Positions 36,580-48,271 of a stretch of 64,000 nucleotides of DNA are shown here, piece by piece; the stretch's first letter is position 1, and every line of letters begins with the position of its first letter. The notes under the pieces were generated by a model that made no database searches, was not told where the DNA came from, and worked only from the letters and a program-made list of their open reading frames with translations. The DNA comes from Salticus scenicus (taxonomy: Eukaryota > Arthropoda > Arachnida > Araneae > Salticidae), in the NCBI GenBank assembly GCA_963930645.1, contig OZ005653.1, positions 213,858,684 to 213,922,683 on the forward strand, written 5' to 3'. The position numbers and the translations under genes are program-made.

Positions 36580-36776
36580 GTAGACTTGTACATCTTGTGG
36601 TTTCTAACTCTGAGAGTAATATGACGCCATAACTTAAAAAAATGTTTTCTGGAAATTGAAGCTCAATTATTGAGAACATTTAAAATATTAAACTATTGTT
36701 CACAGTGGTTAGTATCATTCATTATTTAAAATATGTAAATTATTTTATGCTATTCTACATTTAGAGTAATTTTTTA

Positions 36777-37769
36777 CTTTCTTCTATATTCAATAGAAGA
36801 AAGTATTGGATTCGTAAACCTTTTTGATTTGTGACGGATTTATACGTATTGAGAGGTCTAAACACGATTTTTACCATTTTTAGAAAATATCTGTCTGTCT
36901 CTGTGTGTGTGTGTGTATGAGAAAAAAAATTTGTGGCAACTGTATCTCAAGAACTACTGCTCAGAATTGTATATACATTTATATGTAGGTGCACCTTGGC
37001 CTAAATTAGTGTTTATAAACTTTTGGTATCAACCGCTCAACAGTTGACGCTGCTATACTGCGATTTCCGCAATTTAAGGGGAGGCTATATCTCAGGTTCT
37101 ATTGTGTATAATAAAACAAAACTTGGTGTACAAGAAGGTCATTACGAGCCATCATGCTGATTTAATCTGAATGCTTATTGGCCAAAAGGTGGTGCTGCTA
37201 TACAGCGATTTCTGCAATTTAAAGGAATATTTTATATCTCAAGAACTTTTGCACAGAATTGCATGTAAATTTATAAGTTTTAAGAGCACCTTGACACAAA
37301 TTAGTACCGATCAACTTTTGGTGTCTACCGCTCAACAAGTGGCGCTGCTACACATTGATTTCTGCAATTTAAGGAAAGGCTATATCTCAGGTTCTATTGC
37401 GTTTAATTAAACAAAACTTGATAAATGAGAAGACCATTATGAGACAATATGCTGATTCAAGTTGTATGCTTATAGGTCAAAAGATGGTGCTGCTATACTG
37501 GAAATTTCTTTGATAACGGGTATAGGCTATATCTCAACTTGTATGGCGTATAACTGCACGAAACTTGATATGTGAGATAAACATTATAAAAACGCATTTT
37601 TTAAGATATTATTTATAGAGGATAAAACTGTCTTTCTTTAGATATTTAGTGTTAGTTATCTCTAGTAAGATGGAAATCATTCGCATTCATGTTAGATAAT
37701 TTCAATAAATAACAGTTTTAATAAATTATTTCCACTTAGTGAATTTTTATAGGAAAATATAGAAGAAAG
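36777..37769. mobile_element. 993-bp TIR element with internal ~150-bp repeats
   Basis: CTTTCTTCTATATT (36777-36790) is the exact reverse complement of AATATAGAAGAAAG (37756-37769). A second inverted copy, AATAGAAGAAAGTATT, follows closely at the left end. Inside are a GTCTGTCTCTGTG tract and diverged tandem units sharing GGCGCTGCTA..., TCTGCAATTTAAGG and GGCTATATCTCAGGTTCTAT, at about 37045, 37190, 37340 and 37490. No protein is encoded; the frame 37171-37410 merely crosses two units. Confidence 0.7.
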
Positions 37770-37853
37770 CCTAGTGGTGGCCACAACATACTAGTTTAAT
37801 CTGTACCTAAAATAAAATTTTTCACGAGTATTAACTTTAATTATTATTTTAAA

Positions 37854-40800
37854 CTAGCAGGCTACGCCCGCTTCGCTGGTCACTATTTTTAAATGAATCA
37901 CAATAATTAATGAATTCTCAAAATTGCATTAATTTGTATCATGTGATAAAAAAAGAGAAAAAAAAATTCTGATCGGGAAAAATGTCGCACCGGGTCCCCA
38001 CTGCTTTCGGCAGCGTAGACCCGTGTGCTGCGCGCACGTATTCCTTCACTATCCTTATGACTTCTCAAAATTCAATGTTATTACTCATAAACTTTCATTC
38101 TCAAGAAAAGGAATTAAAAAATATATCATTTAGCATCGGGTAAAAACTCACACCGGGACGCCACTGCCTTCGGTAGCGCAGACCCATGCGCGCTGCGCGC
38201 GCACGCTTGAGGATATACGTGCGCTGTACACGCATATTCCTTCTCAACTCAAACTTTTATTATTAAGAAAAAAAAAAAAAAATATTTTATAATCGGGTAA
38301 AAACTCGCACCGGGTCCCAAACCCATGCGCGCTGCGCGCCTATTCCTTCCCCACCGTTCCAGCCCCTCCTAATTAACTTGCATATACCAATTTTGAACGG
38401 TCCAACTCAATTAGCTGATATGCAAAAGAAAACCTGATCAGGACACTTTAAATTGTGAATCAGGTGAAATCTCGAATTCCACTTTCGATAATGTAAAAGA
38501 ACTTTAAAATATCTTTCGAATGATGTATTAGAAATAATTTAATCATAATTAGAATATGAAATATTGAAATTTAAAAATATTACAGCGCCATCTGGCGGTA
38601 GAAATTTCTGTAATCTATTGTTCCATTCCAGTTACTTATTCTTACGCAATTAGCTGAGATGCAAAAGAAAACCTGATCAGGACCCTTTAAATTGTAAATC
38701 AGGTGAAATCTCGATTTTCACTTTCGATAATGTAAAAAAACTTTAAAATATCTTTCGAATGATGTATTAGAAATAATTTAATCATAATTAGAATATTAGA
38801 TCAATATTACAGCGCCATCTGGCGGTAGAAATTTCTGTAATCTATTGTTCCATTCCAGTTACTTATTCTTACTCAATTAGCTGAGATGCAAAAGAAAACC
38901 TGATCAGGACACTTTAAATTGTAAATCAGGTGAAATCTCGAATTCCACTTTCGATAATGTAAAAGAACTTTAAAATATCTTTCGAATGATGTATTAGAAA
39001 TAATTTAATCATAATTAGAATATGAAATATTGAAATTTAAAAATATTACAGCGCCATCTGGCGGTAGAAATTTCTGTAATCTATTGTTCCATTCCAGATT
39101 AACAAAGCTTTCAAATGATGTATTACTCATGAAATTATTTTAATTAGTAGATCAGATACAAAAGAAAACCTAATCAGGACACCTCAAAACGTGTAAATCG
39201 GGTGAAATCTCGAATTCCATATTTCGATAATGTAAAAGTACTTTAAAATGTGTATCAACTAAAATAAGCTTTCAAATGATGTATTACTTATCAACTTTTT
39301 TTAATTAATAACTGAGATACAAAAAAAAAGAAAAAACTGATTCAGGACACCTCAAAACGTGTAAATCTGGTGAAAACTTTCGATAATTTAAAAGAACTTT
39401 AAAATATCTTTCGAAGGATGTATTAAAAATAATTTAATCATAATTAGAAATTGAAATATTGAAATTTTAAAATATTACAGCGCCATCTGGCGGTACAAAT
39501 TTCTGTATTCCACTGTTCGATTCCAAATCAAAAAAGCTTTCTAATGATGTATTACTTATGAAATTATTTTAATTAGTAGCTGAGATACAAAAGAAAACTG
39601 ATTCAGGACACCTCAAAACGTGTAAATCTGGTGAAAACTTTCGATAATTTAAAAGAACTTTAAAATATCTTTCGAATGATGTATTAAAAATAATTTAATC
39701 ATAATTAGAAATTGAAATATTGAAATTTTAAAATATTACAGCGCCATCTGGCGGTACAAATTTCTGTATTCCACTGTTCGATTCCTAATCAAAAAAGCTT
39801 TCTAATGATGTACTAATTACGAAATTATTTTAATTAGTAGCTGAGATACAAAAGAAAACTAATTCAGGAGACCTCAAAACGTGTAAATCTGGTGAAAACT
39901 GTCGATAATATAAAAGAACTTTAAAATATCTTTCGAATGATGCCTTAAAAATAATTTAATCATAATTAGAAATTGAAATATTGAAATTTGAAAATATTAC
40001 AGCGCCATCTGGCGGTAGAAATTTCTGTAATCCACTGTTCGATTCCAAATCAAAAAAGCTTTCTAATGATGTATTACTTATAAAATTATTTGATTCAGGA
40101 GACCTCAAAGCGTGTAAATCTGATGAAAACTTTCGATAATTTAAAAGATCTACTGTTCGATTCCAAATCAACAAAGCTTTCAAATAATGTGTTACTTATG
40201 AAATTATTTTAATTAGTAGCTGTGATACAAAAGAAAACCTAATCAGGACATTCTAAAACATGTAAATCACGTGAAATCTCTAATTCCATTATCTATGGTA
40301 GTTTTATTAATGGAAGTAAAAAGAAAAATAAATATTTTTTATTTCGTCAAAACCTATATATATACCACGGTAGTCGGGTAATGGAAGTAAAAAGAAAAAG
40401 AAAAAGTATTTTTTAGTTCCTTCAAATGTATTTTGTTGCTATGGAAACTCCTATCGTCTATTGAAAGATAGATTACGTGTTAGAATAAAATTTAATTAGC
40501 AATTAAAATGTAACTGCTTTGTTTATTAATGAAATTTAATGAAATTTTAACTGCAGGTTGGTTTTGTGCTGAATAGGTTGTATATTAAGTGTTGTGTACG
40601 AAAAAGAAAATTTGAAGCACTTTGAAATTTGCAATTTTTAACCCCAGTTAAAGATCATGTGACATTAATGACTTGCACAGGTTTTTTTTCCGTTAGAGAC
40701 AGCCGTTTAAATCGTCTGCTGAATGCTGATAGAATGACTCTTTTTAAGCAATAAGGATTTTTGGTCATTTTCGCGATCGATATGGGTCAGCATTTTAATT

Positions 40801-40971
40801 AATATCTCCGAAACTAATTAAGATTTTTAAATTCTGTTTCGAGGAAAACATCGGAAAGGCTACAGAGCATCCGTATGTCAATTCTTGTACTTCTGCGTTC
40901 AATAGGGGCTGAACGTATAAAAGAACAGACAGACAGACAGACAGACAAACCTTTCCATTTATTATTATAGA
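37854..40971 (-). mobile_element. non-autonomous Helitron, downstream copy of a minus-strand dimer
   Basis: Read on the minus strand it starts TCTATAATAATAAATGG (5' end at 40971) with a GTCTGTCTG tract, and ends GACCAGCGAAGCGGGCGTAGCCTGCTAG (3' end at 37854), followed by T. It is the same family as 24224-26099 but longer because of an expanded tandem array. GC-rich GCGCGCAGCGCGC units lie near its 3' end (37975-38345). It encodes no protein. Confidence 0.88.
38583..40015 (-). repeat. 239-261-bp tandem array with CTCF-like 16-mer, 6 units
   Basis: CAGCGCCATCTGGCGG (minus strand CCGCCAGATGGCGCTG) occurs at 38583, 38810, 39049, 39478, 39739 and 40000. Each is embedded in a unit with ATTACAGCGCC, AATTTCTGTA, TCGATTCCAAATCA-like and CTTTCGATAAT words. 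Late units are spaced 261 bp, early ones 227-239 bp, with one larger gap (39049 to 39478). Units are very alike. Confidence 0.9.
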
Positions 40972-43900
40972 CTAGCAGGCTACGCCCGCTTCGCTGGTCA
41001 CTATTTTTAAATGAATCACAATAATTAATGAATTCTCAAAATTGCATTAATTTTTATCATGTGATAAAAAAAGAGAAAAAAAAATTCTCATCGGTAAAAA
41101 TGTCGCACCGGGTCCCCACTGCCTTCGGCAGCGTAGACGCGTGCGCCGCGCGCACGTATTCTTTCACTATCCTTATGACTTCTCAAAATTCAATGTTATT
41201 ACTCATAAACTTTCATTCTCAAGAAAAGGAATTAAAAAATATATTTTTTAGCATCGGGCAAAAACTCACACCGGGACACCACTGCCTTCGGCAGCGCAGA
41301 CCCATGCGCGCTGCGCGCGCACGCTTGAGGATATATACGTGCGCTGTACACGCATATTCCTTCTCAACTCAAACTTTTATTATTAAGAAAATAAAATAAA
41401 ATCTTTTATCATCGGGTAAAAACTCGCACCGGGTCCCAAACCCATGCGCGCTGCGAGCCTATTTCTTCCCCACCGTTCCAGCCCCTCCTAATTAACTTGC
41501 ATATACCAATTTTGAACGGTCTTACTCAATTAGCTGAGATGCAAAAGAAAACCTGATCAAGACACTTTAAATTGTAAATCAGGTGAAATCTCGAATTCCA
41601 CTTTCGATAATGTAAAAGAACTTTAAAATATCTTTCGAATGATGTATTAGAAATAATTTAATCATAATTAGAATATGAAAAATTGAAATTTAAAAATATT
41701 ACAGCGCCATCTGGCGGTAGAAATTTCTGTAATCTATTGTTCCATTCCAGTTACTTATTCTTACTCAATTAGCTGAGATGCAAAAGAAAACCTGATCAGG
41801 ACACTTTAAATTGTAAATCAGGTGAAATCTCGAATTCCACTTTCGATAATGTAAGAAAACTTTAAAATATCTTTCGAATGATGTATTAGAAATAATTTAA
41901 TCATAATTAGAATATGAAATATTGAAATTTAAAAATATTACAGCGCCATCTGGCGGTAGAAATTTCTGTAATCTATTGTTCCATTTCAGATCAACAAAGC
42001 TTTCAAATGATGTATTACTCATGAAATTATTTTAATTAGTAGATGAGATACAAAAGAAAACCTAATCAGGACACCTCAAAACGTGTAAATCTGGTGAAAA
42101 CTTTCGATAATTTAAAAGAACTTTAAAATATCTTTCGAATGATGTATTACAAATAATTTAATCATAATTAGAAATTGAAATATTGAAATTTTAAAATATT
42201 ACAGCGCCATCTGGCGGTACAAATTTCTGTATTCCACTGTTCGATTCCAAATCAAAAAAGCTTTCTAATGATGTATTACATTTGAAATTATTTTAATTAG
42301 TAGCTGAGATACAAAAGAAAACTGATTCAGGACACCTCAAAACGTGTAAATCTGGTGAAAACTTTCGATAATTTAAAAGAACTTTAAAATATCTTTCGAA
42401 TAATGTATTAAAAATAATTTAATCATAATTAGAAATTGAAATATTGAAATTTTAAAATATTACAGCGCCATCTGGCGATACAAATTTCTGTATTCCACTG
42501 TTCGATTCCAAATCAAAAAAGCTTTCTAATGATGTACTACTTACGAAATTATTTTAATTAGTAGCTGAGATACAAAAAAAACTGATTCAGGACACCTCAA
42601 AACGTGTAAATCTGGTGAAAACTTTCGATAATTTAAAAGAACTTTAAAATATCTTTCGAATGATGTATTACAAATAATTTAATCATAATTAGAAATTGAA
42701 ATATTGAAATTTTAAAATATTACAGCGCCATCTGGCGGTACAAATTTCTGTATTCCACTGTTCGATTCCAAATCAAAAAAGCTTTCTAATGATGTATTAC
42801 TTTTGAAATTATTTTAATTAGTAGCTGAGATACAAAAGAAAACTGATTCAGGACACCTCAAAACGTGTAAATCTGGTGAAAACTTTCGATAATTTAAAAG
42901 AACTTTAAAATATCTTTCGAATAATGTATTAAAAATAATTTAATCATAATTAGAAATTGAAATATTGAAATTTTAAAATATTACAGCGCCATCTGGCGAT
43001 ACAAATGTCTGTATTTCACTGTTCGATTCCAAATCAAAAAAGCTTTCTAATGATGTACTACTTACGAAATTATTTTAATTAGTAGCTGAGATACAAAAGA
43101 AAACTAATTCAGGAGACCTCAAAACGTGTAAATCTGGTGAAAACTGTCGATAATATAAAAGAACTTTAAAATATCTTTCGAATGATGCATTAAAAATAAT
43201 TTAATCATAATTAGAAATTGAAATATTGAAATTTGAAAATATTACAGCGCCATCTGGCGGTAGAAATTTCTGTAATCCACTGTTCGATTCCAAATCTAAA
43301 AAAGTTTTCTAATGATGCATTACTCATGAAATTATTTTAATTAGTAGCTGAGATACAAAAGAAAACTAATTCAGGAGACCTCAAAGCGTGCAAATCTGGT
43401 GAAAACTTTCGATAATTTAAAAGAACTTTAAAATATCTTTCGAACGATGTATCAAAAATAATTTAATTGGAATTTGAAATATCGAAAGTTTAAAATATCT
43501 GGCGGTAGAAATTTCTGTAATCTACTGTTCAATACCAAATCAACAAAGCTTTCAAATAATGTGTTACTTATGAAATTATTTTAATTAGTAGCTGTGATAC
43601 AAAGAAAACCTAATCAGGACATTCTAAAACATGTAAATCACGTGAAATCTCTAATTCCATTATCTACGGTAGTTTTATTAATGGAAGTAAAAAGAAAAAT
43701 AAATATTTTTTATTTCGCCAAAACCTATATATATACCACGGTAGTCGGGTAATGAAAGTAAAAAGAAAAAGTATTTTTTAGTTCCTTCAAATGTATTTTG
43801 TTGCTATGGAAACTCCTATCGTCTATTGAAAGATAGATTACGTGTTAGAATAAAATTTAATTAGCAATTAAAATGTAACTGCTTTGTTTATAAATGAAAT

Positions 43901-44356
43901 TTGATGAAATTTTAACTGCAGGTTGTTTTTGTGCTGAATAGGTTGTATATTAAGTGTTGTGTACGAAAAAGAAAATTTGAAGCACTTTGAAATTTGCAAT
44001 TTTTAACCCAAGTTAAAGATCATGTGACATTAATGACTTGCACATGTTTTTTTATCGTTAGAGACAGCGGTTAAAATCGTCTGCTGAATGCTGATAGAAT
44101 GCCTTTTTTTAAGCAATAAGGATTTTTGGTCATTTTCGCGATCGATATGGGTCAGCATTTTAATTAATATCTCCGAAACTAATTAAGATTTTTAAATTCT
44201 GTTTCGAGGAAAACATCGGAAAGGCTCCAGAGCATCTGTATGTCAATTCTTGTACTTCTGCGTTCAATAGGGGCTGAACGTATAAAAGAACAGACAGACA
44301 GATAGACAGACAGATAGACAGACAGACAGACAAACCTGTCCATTTATTATTATAGA
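40972..44356 (-). mobile_element. non-autonomous Helitron, upstream copy of a minus-strand dimer
   Basis: On the minus strand its TC end is at 44356 and its GCCTGCTAG end at 40972, directly followed by the TC of the next copy at 40971. The two copies are closely similar throughout and differ mainly in array length and GTCT repeat number. There is no spacer or target duplication at the junction. The frame 41028-41399 crosses the GC-rich units and is not a gene. Confidence 0.88.
41702..43260 (-). repeat. 239-261-bp tandem array with CTCF-like 16-mer, 7 units
   Basis: The 16-mer CAGCGCCATCTGGCGG or a close variant is at 41702, 41941, 42202, 42463 (GGCGA), 42723, 42984 (GGCGA) and 43245; a truncated unit follows near 43495. 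Spacing is 239 for the first step and 260-261 for the rest, so this is a true tandem array. The alternating GGCGGTA and GGCGATA variants at 42202-42984 suggest a recent two-unit (~521 bp) duplication. Confidence 0.92.
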
Positions 44357-45030
44357 TTTGCATATAATCCTTTAAATATTTTTAAGAATTATTTTTAAAT
44401 TAATTATATGTACATCTAATAAAATACATAAGATTAAACATGTTATTAGATTAAAAATTAAATGAATTTTATTCGCTTCTATATTGTACACAGGGACTTT
44501 CAATTTTGTAGTCTTATATGAACCAATGACTAGCATTTTACACAATTTGTATCTGTAAAAGTATTTATGCATACCTGAAAATATCCTAAAATTAATATTT
44601 CGTAAAATTGTTACTACCGCTCCTTTTATCACACCACTTATTATCTAGAGTAATTGTCTTCAAATATAGTTGGGATTAAACAAGAAGAAAAAAACTCTAA
44701 AAAAGATTGGTGTGTGAAAAAAAAAAAAATAAAGAAAATAAAATAAAGAAAAAATAAAGAAAAATAAAAAAGAAAAAATAAAAAAATGAATTCTGTCTTT
44801 GCCAAATTTAATTTAGTACGACAGGAATATTTTATATATTGTAATATTGTAACTTAAAAAAAAAATAATAATAAATAAATAAATAAAAGAAAAGAAAAAA
44901 AAGTTATTAGCCGCCCTGACGAATAACAAGGTTGATATTTCTCACATAATAATCGTTGACATAGTCACCGAATCTGCAAACGCAGCTTTAACGGTTATTA
45001 AGGGCCCTCTTCACTCACCGCCGCCGGAAG
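44357..45030. other. AT-rich spacer, nothing recognised
   Basis: A-rich tracts (about 44720-44790 and 44853-44902) dominate. A less AT-rich patch near 44910-45030 borders the palindrome that follows. No gene is seen. Confidence 0.5.
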
Positions 45031-45402
45031 CCGAAACTAATGTTATTCTATGGGAGATTTTCCTTTACAAATAACTTATTAACTAATACATATTTTTAAA
45101 TTCCGTTTTCACATTCTCAAACTTCTCAGCTGTTAAATTGACGGACCTTTTTCAAAAAATTATTTTTTTGATTTTTTATATTTTATTTTGAAGATACAAA
45201 ACACGAATTTTCAATATGTGATTTTTTTTCATTTTGCAATTTCAAAATAAAATATTAAAAATTAAAAAAATGCATTTTTAAAAAAGGTCCGTCAATTTAA
45301 TAGTTGGGAATTTTCTGAATGTGAAAACAGAATTTAAAAATATGTATTAGTTAATAAGTTATTTGTAAAGAAATTTTCCCCATAGAATAACATTGGCTCG
45401 GG
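45031..45402. mobile_element. long palindrome (fold-back), ~160-bp arms
   Basis: Arm 45031-45192 and arm 45238-45402 are inverted copies: AATGTTATTCTATGGG, ACAAATAACTTATTAACTAA, then TACATATTTTTAAATTC, and AAATTGACGGACC appear in both. The spacer is about 45 nt. The arms keep high similarity, so the whole 370 bp could fold into a single hairpin. It is probably a fold-back MITE. Confidence 0.85.
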
Positions 45403-45424
45403 AATGTCGAGCTGCTTATCAGTC

Positions 45425-45488
45425 ATGGTGGCTCAGTGGAAAAACATCCGTACGCTAAGCGAAGGGCCTGGTTTCAATTACCGGTTCT

Positions 45489-45490
<2 letters not shown>
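45425..45490 (+). repeat. tRNA-like SINE head
   Basis: GGTGGCTCAGTGG resembles a box A and GGTTTCAATTACC a decayed box B, spaced as in a tRNA. It is followed by a (TA)n run (45491-45527) instead of a SINE body, and the fold is too damaged for a working tRNA. The frames 45404-45643 (+) and 45455-45661 (-) are chance openings through the repeat. Confidence 0.5.
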
Positions 45491-45527
<37 letters not shown>

Positions 45528-45544
<17 letters not shown>

Positions 45545-46224
45545 CACATAGCTGGTATTAAAAAAAAAGAGACAGAGAGAGAGAGAAAGAGAAAACCAAT
45601 CTTCTGCTTCAAACTGCCTAAAGCGAATTTCTATGGTGCATGAATTCGTAGCGTTTGGCAATAGCTTCCATGTCCCGAGTTTTACTGAGTGGCATCAACC
45701 TTCTTTTTTCTCGTCAGAACAGCTGAGCTATAAATACGAGGATGAAAGCCCGAGCAGCGGCTTCAAAAGGATTATCATTTTTACTATAATTTTATTTATT
45801 TAAGTTGCAAGATGCAACATAATTTTAGTTATAAGTTTTGTTAATATTAATAAATTTTATTATTGTTTTAATAGAGTAATTTTTACTATTATCATCAAAT
45901 TAACACAGTCAGTTTAAATGTTCTGATGAATTAATGTGCCATAACTTCATTGGCGACAAATTCATCAATAAAATTCCTAAATATTTTCAGATAGTTTAAG
46001 AAATTAAATGGAAAAATTGGATATTGGCTGGCATCTTGGGAGCGTGATAACACAAAATCGCTGTCTGAAAGAAATAGTCCTGTCGTACTAAAAAAAAAAA
46101 AAAAAAGGTGTGTCTAATAGCTTTATGGAATAATAGTAATTAGAATGTTGGCATTTATGTTTATGCGGCAAATGTATATTTTAAACTGACAAATAATTCG
46201 AAAACTGTTAAAAATAAAAATTAA
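45528..46224. other. spacer, nothing firmly recognised
   Basis: Positions 45655-45780 are less AT-rich and look single copy (GCAATAGCTTCCATGTCCCG and onward) but match no gene I know. A MITE right end of the 36384 family (GTAATTAGAATGTTGGCA) lies near 46137. Confidence 0.4.
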
Positions 46225-46790
46225 CTAGCTGGAACCCGTCAAATTCGACGGTCACTTTATTGACCGTAATGTTTCAAAAATCGTCGCATCATTATTTAAA
46301 TGTATTTCACGTTAAAACATCTAATATAATTTGCGACATTTCACTTAAAAGAAAGTCGGGAAAGTGCTTATAAATAGAAATACTATATATGACATCACTT
46401 TCTACAAAGTACTGTCAATGTAGCGTCAAACTGACTCCAAATAAACTGATGTTATCTTTTATTTTCTATTTCCTTCCCTAACAGCACAAAATGTCCCAGA
46501 AACGTAACAATCATATAACATTGAAACATTATAAACATTTCCGAAACGTTTAAAAACGTTCAGATTGCTTTCCGATTACTTTCAAAAACGTAGAAATGTC
46601 CGTGATCGTAACAAAAAATCAGATACGTAACAGAAACGTTTCAATCACTTAACAGATAGAAAATCAAAAAGGGCGAATGTTTCAGAAAGGTATCAGAGAG
46701 AATACAAAAACGTGTTACGTTTTTGAAAGATTGTAAGCTTTTTGCAACATAACTGAAACATTCTGTGCTGTATGGGTTTAATACTATATG
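46225..46790 (-). mobile_element. Helitron 3' end (minus), other family, 5' end unclear
   Basis: Read on the minus strand the segment ends ACCGTCGAATTTGACGGGTTCCAGCTAG followed by T: a CCGTC-N6-GACGG hairpin just before CTAG, a clear Helitron terminus. The 5' end was not located. The region 46490-46760 is full of AACGTTT, ACGTAAC and TTTCAGAAA words in both orientations, an irregular self-similar patch. It has no coding capacity. Confidence 0.6.
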
Positions 46791-48271
46791 TTAGCTGACC
46801 CGTCCGGCGTTGCCCGGGCCCATGATACCTTAAATGAACCATACATTTGTATTATTTTATACCTTTAACTCGATTTTGTTTGAATTTCTGTTTTTAAATG
46901 AAAGCATTACGAAAAAAATAATCACCTGTAACAAAACAATTACCTCGAACCGAATGAAACTCTGCCTTGTGACCACGGTGCTTACGGAAGCGCATACACG
47001 GGCGGCTAACAACATAAAAAAATTTCCAAAAATTAACCTGGAACCGAACGAATTTCTATTTTTAAATGAAAACATCACAAAAAAAAATAATCATCTGTAA
47101 CAAAAAAAAATTACCTCAAACAGAACAGAAATCGGGTTTGTGACCCAGTTCCTGCGGCTTATATATGCAGGCCGCTAATAACATGAAAAAATTCTCTAAA
47201 ATTAACCTTGAACCGAACGAATCTCTGACTCGTGTTACCGCTGCCTGTGGTTGCGGCACCGTATAGCAGGCATGCTACGCACGCACTGCAAAATCCACTT
47301 TCCTCCACCAGGGAGCGCAGTATGTTGTAAACGAACATCACCAATCGCCTTCAAGACCTTTCAAATAAGGTGTCACATGGTGGTGTCAACTGCAAAATCC
47401 TTTAGTTACACTTTCCACCGCCAGGGGTCACAGCGTGTTCTATACGAACAGCACCAACGGTCAGGAAATATCAAGACCTTTAAAATAAGTTGTAACATGA
47501 TAGGGTCTACTGCAAAATCACCTAGTTTCATTTTTAACCACCAGGGGGCGCACTATATTGTATACAAACATCCCCAATCAACATGAAATTTCAAGACCTT
47601 TATCAACAATCGCCTTCAATTTCCAAGACCTTTCAAATAAGGTGTCACGCGGTGGTGTCAACTTCAAAATCATTTAGTTGCACTTTACACCGCCAGGGGG
47701 TGCAGCGTGTTCTGTACGAACATCTCCAACGGTTAGGAAATACCAATACCATTAAAATTAGGTGTAAAATGATAGGGTCAACAACAAAAATCACCTAGTT
47801 CCATTTTCCCCAGCAGGGGGCACACTATATTGTATACAAACATCCCCAATCGACATGAAATTTCAAGACCTTTAAAATGAGGTGCTACATGTGTGGGTCT
47901 AGAACGGATATCGCTCTCAAACTAATTTCCCCCTCCCCCCCCCCACCAAACCTATTTTTCCCCTTTTCCCCCTATCAAAATCGAAAATTCCAAATTCGCA
48001 GAAAGGGATTTTTTAGTATTCCACTCTAGTCCCTATATGTACCAATTCTTCACCGTAAAGTAATTTGGAGCTGAGTTAAACTCCTAAACGTGTTTTTAAC
48101 CCCTGCCCCTCCGGGGGGGGGGGAACCGTTCGACTTTTTTTATTTTTCTCTTTTCATAACATATCTACAGCCCAAGACCTTTCTTTAGACACCTCAACCA
48201 AATTTTTACACCTAGCCGTTCTCTCAATTTAGTGGAGACAGACAAAAACATGTTTCAAATTAATATATAGA
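46791..48271 (-). mobile_element. non-autonomous Helitron (1.48 kb), second family
   Basis: On the minus strand it starts TCTATATATTAATTTGAAAC (TC at 48271), contains a short TTTTTGTCTGTC, and ends CCGGGCAACGCCGGACGG...GTCAGCTAA (3' end at 46791). The CCGG-N6-CCGG hairpin and the GGGTCAGCTA end match the ends of the autonomous-type Helitron at 53431-57264 (GGGTCAGCTAG), so that family could have moved it. The last bases are CTAA, within the known CTRR rule. Internally it has five CTCF-like sites in tandem repeats. Frames at 46834-47100, 47251-47586 and 47583-47798 run across repeats and have no known domain. Confidence 0.75.
47305..47823 (+). repeat. tandem repeat with five CTCF-like sites
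   Basis: Sites on the plus strand: CCACCAGGGAGCGC (47305), CCGCCAGGGGTCAC (47418), CCACCAGGGGGCGC (47538), CCGCCAGGGGGTGC (47690), CCAGCAGGGGGCAC (47810). The flanks alternate between two types: CGCACTATATTGTATACAAA after the 1st, 3rd and 5th, and CAGCGTGTTCTATACGAAC after the 2nd and 4th. The array is thus a two-unit repeat, with steps of 113, 120, 152 and 120 bp. Confidence 0.88.

Noticed and set aside
41028..41399. 123-codon frame with Cys/Ala/Arg-rich segments
   Set aside because: It runs through tandem GC-rich Helitron units; the same text breaks in sister copies.
41702..43260. Possible CRISPR-like array
   Set aside because: Units are 239-261 bp and similar along their whole length, with no short-repeat/unique-spacer pattern, and the DNA is animal-like.
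45404..45661. Frames with long YIYI and polyphenylalanine or polylysine
   Set aside because: Translations of a TA run plus T-run next to a tRNA-like head.
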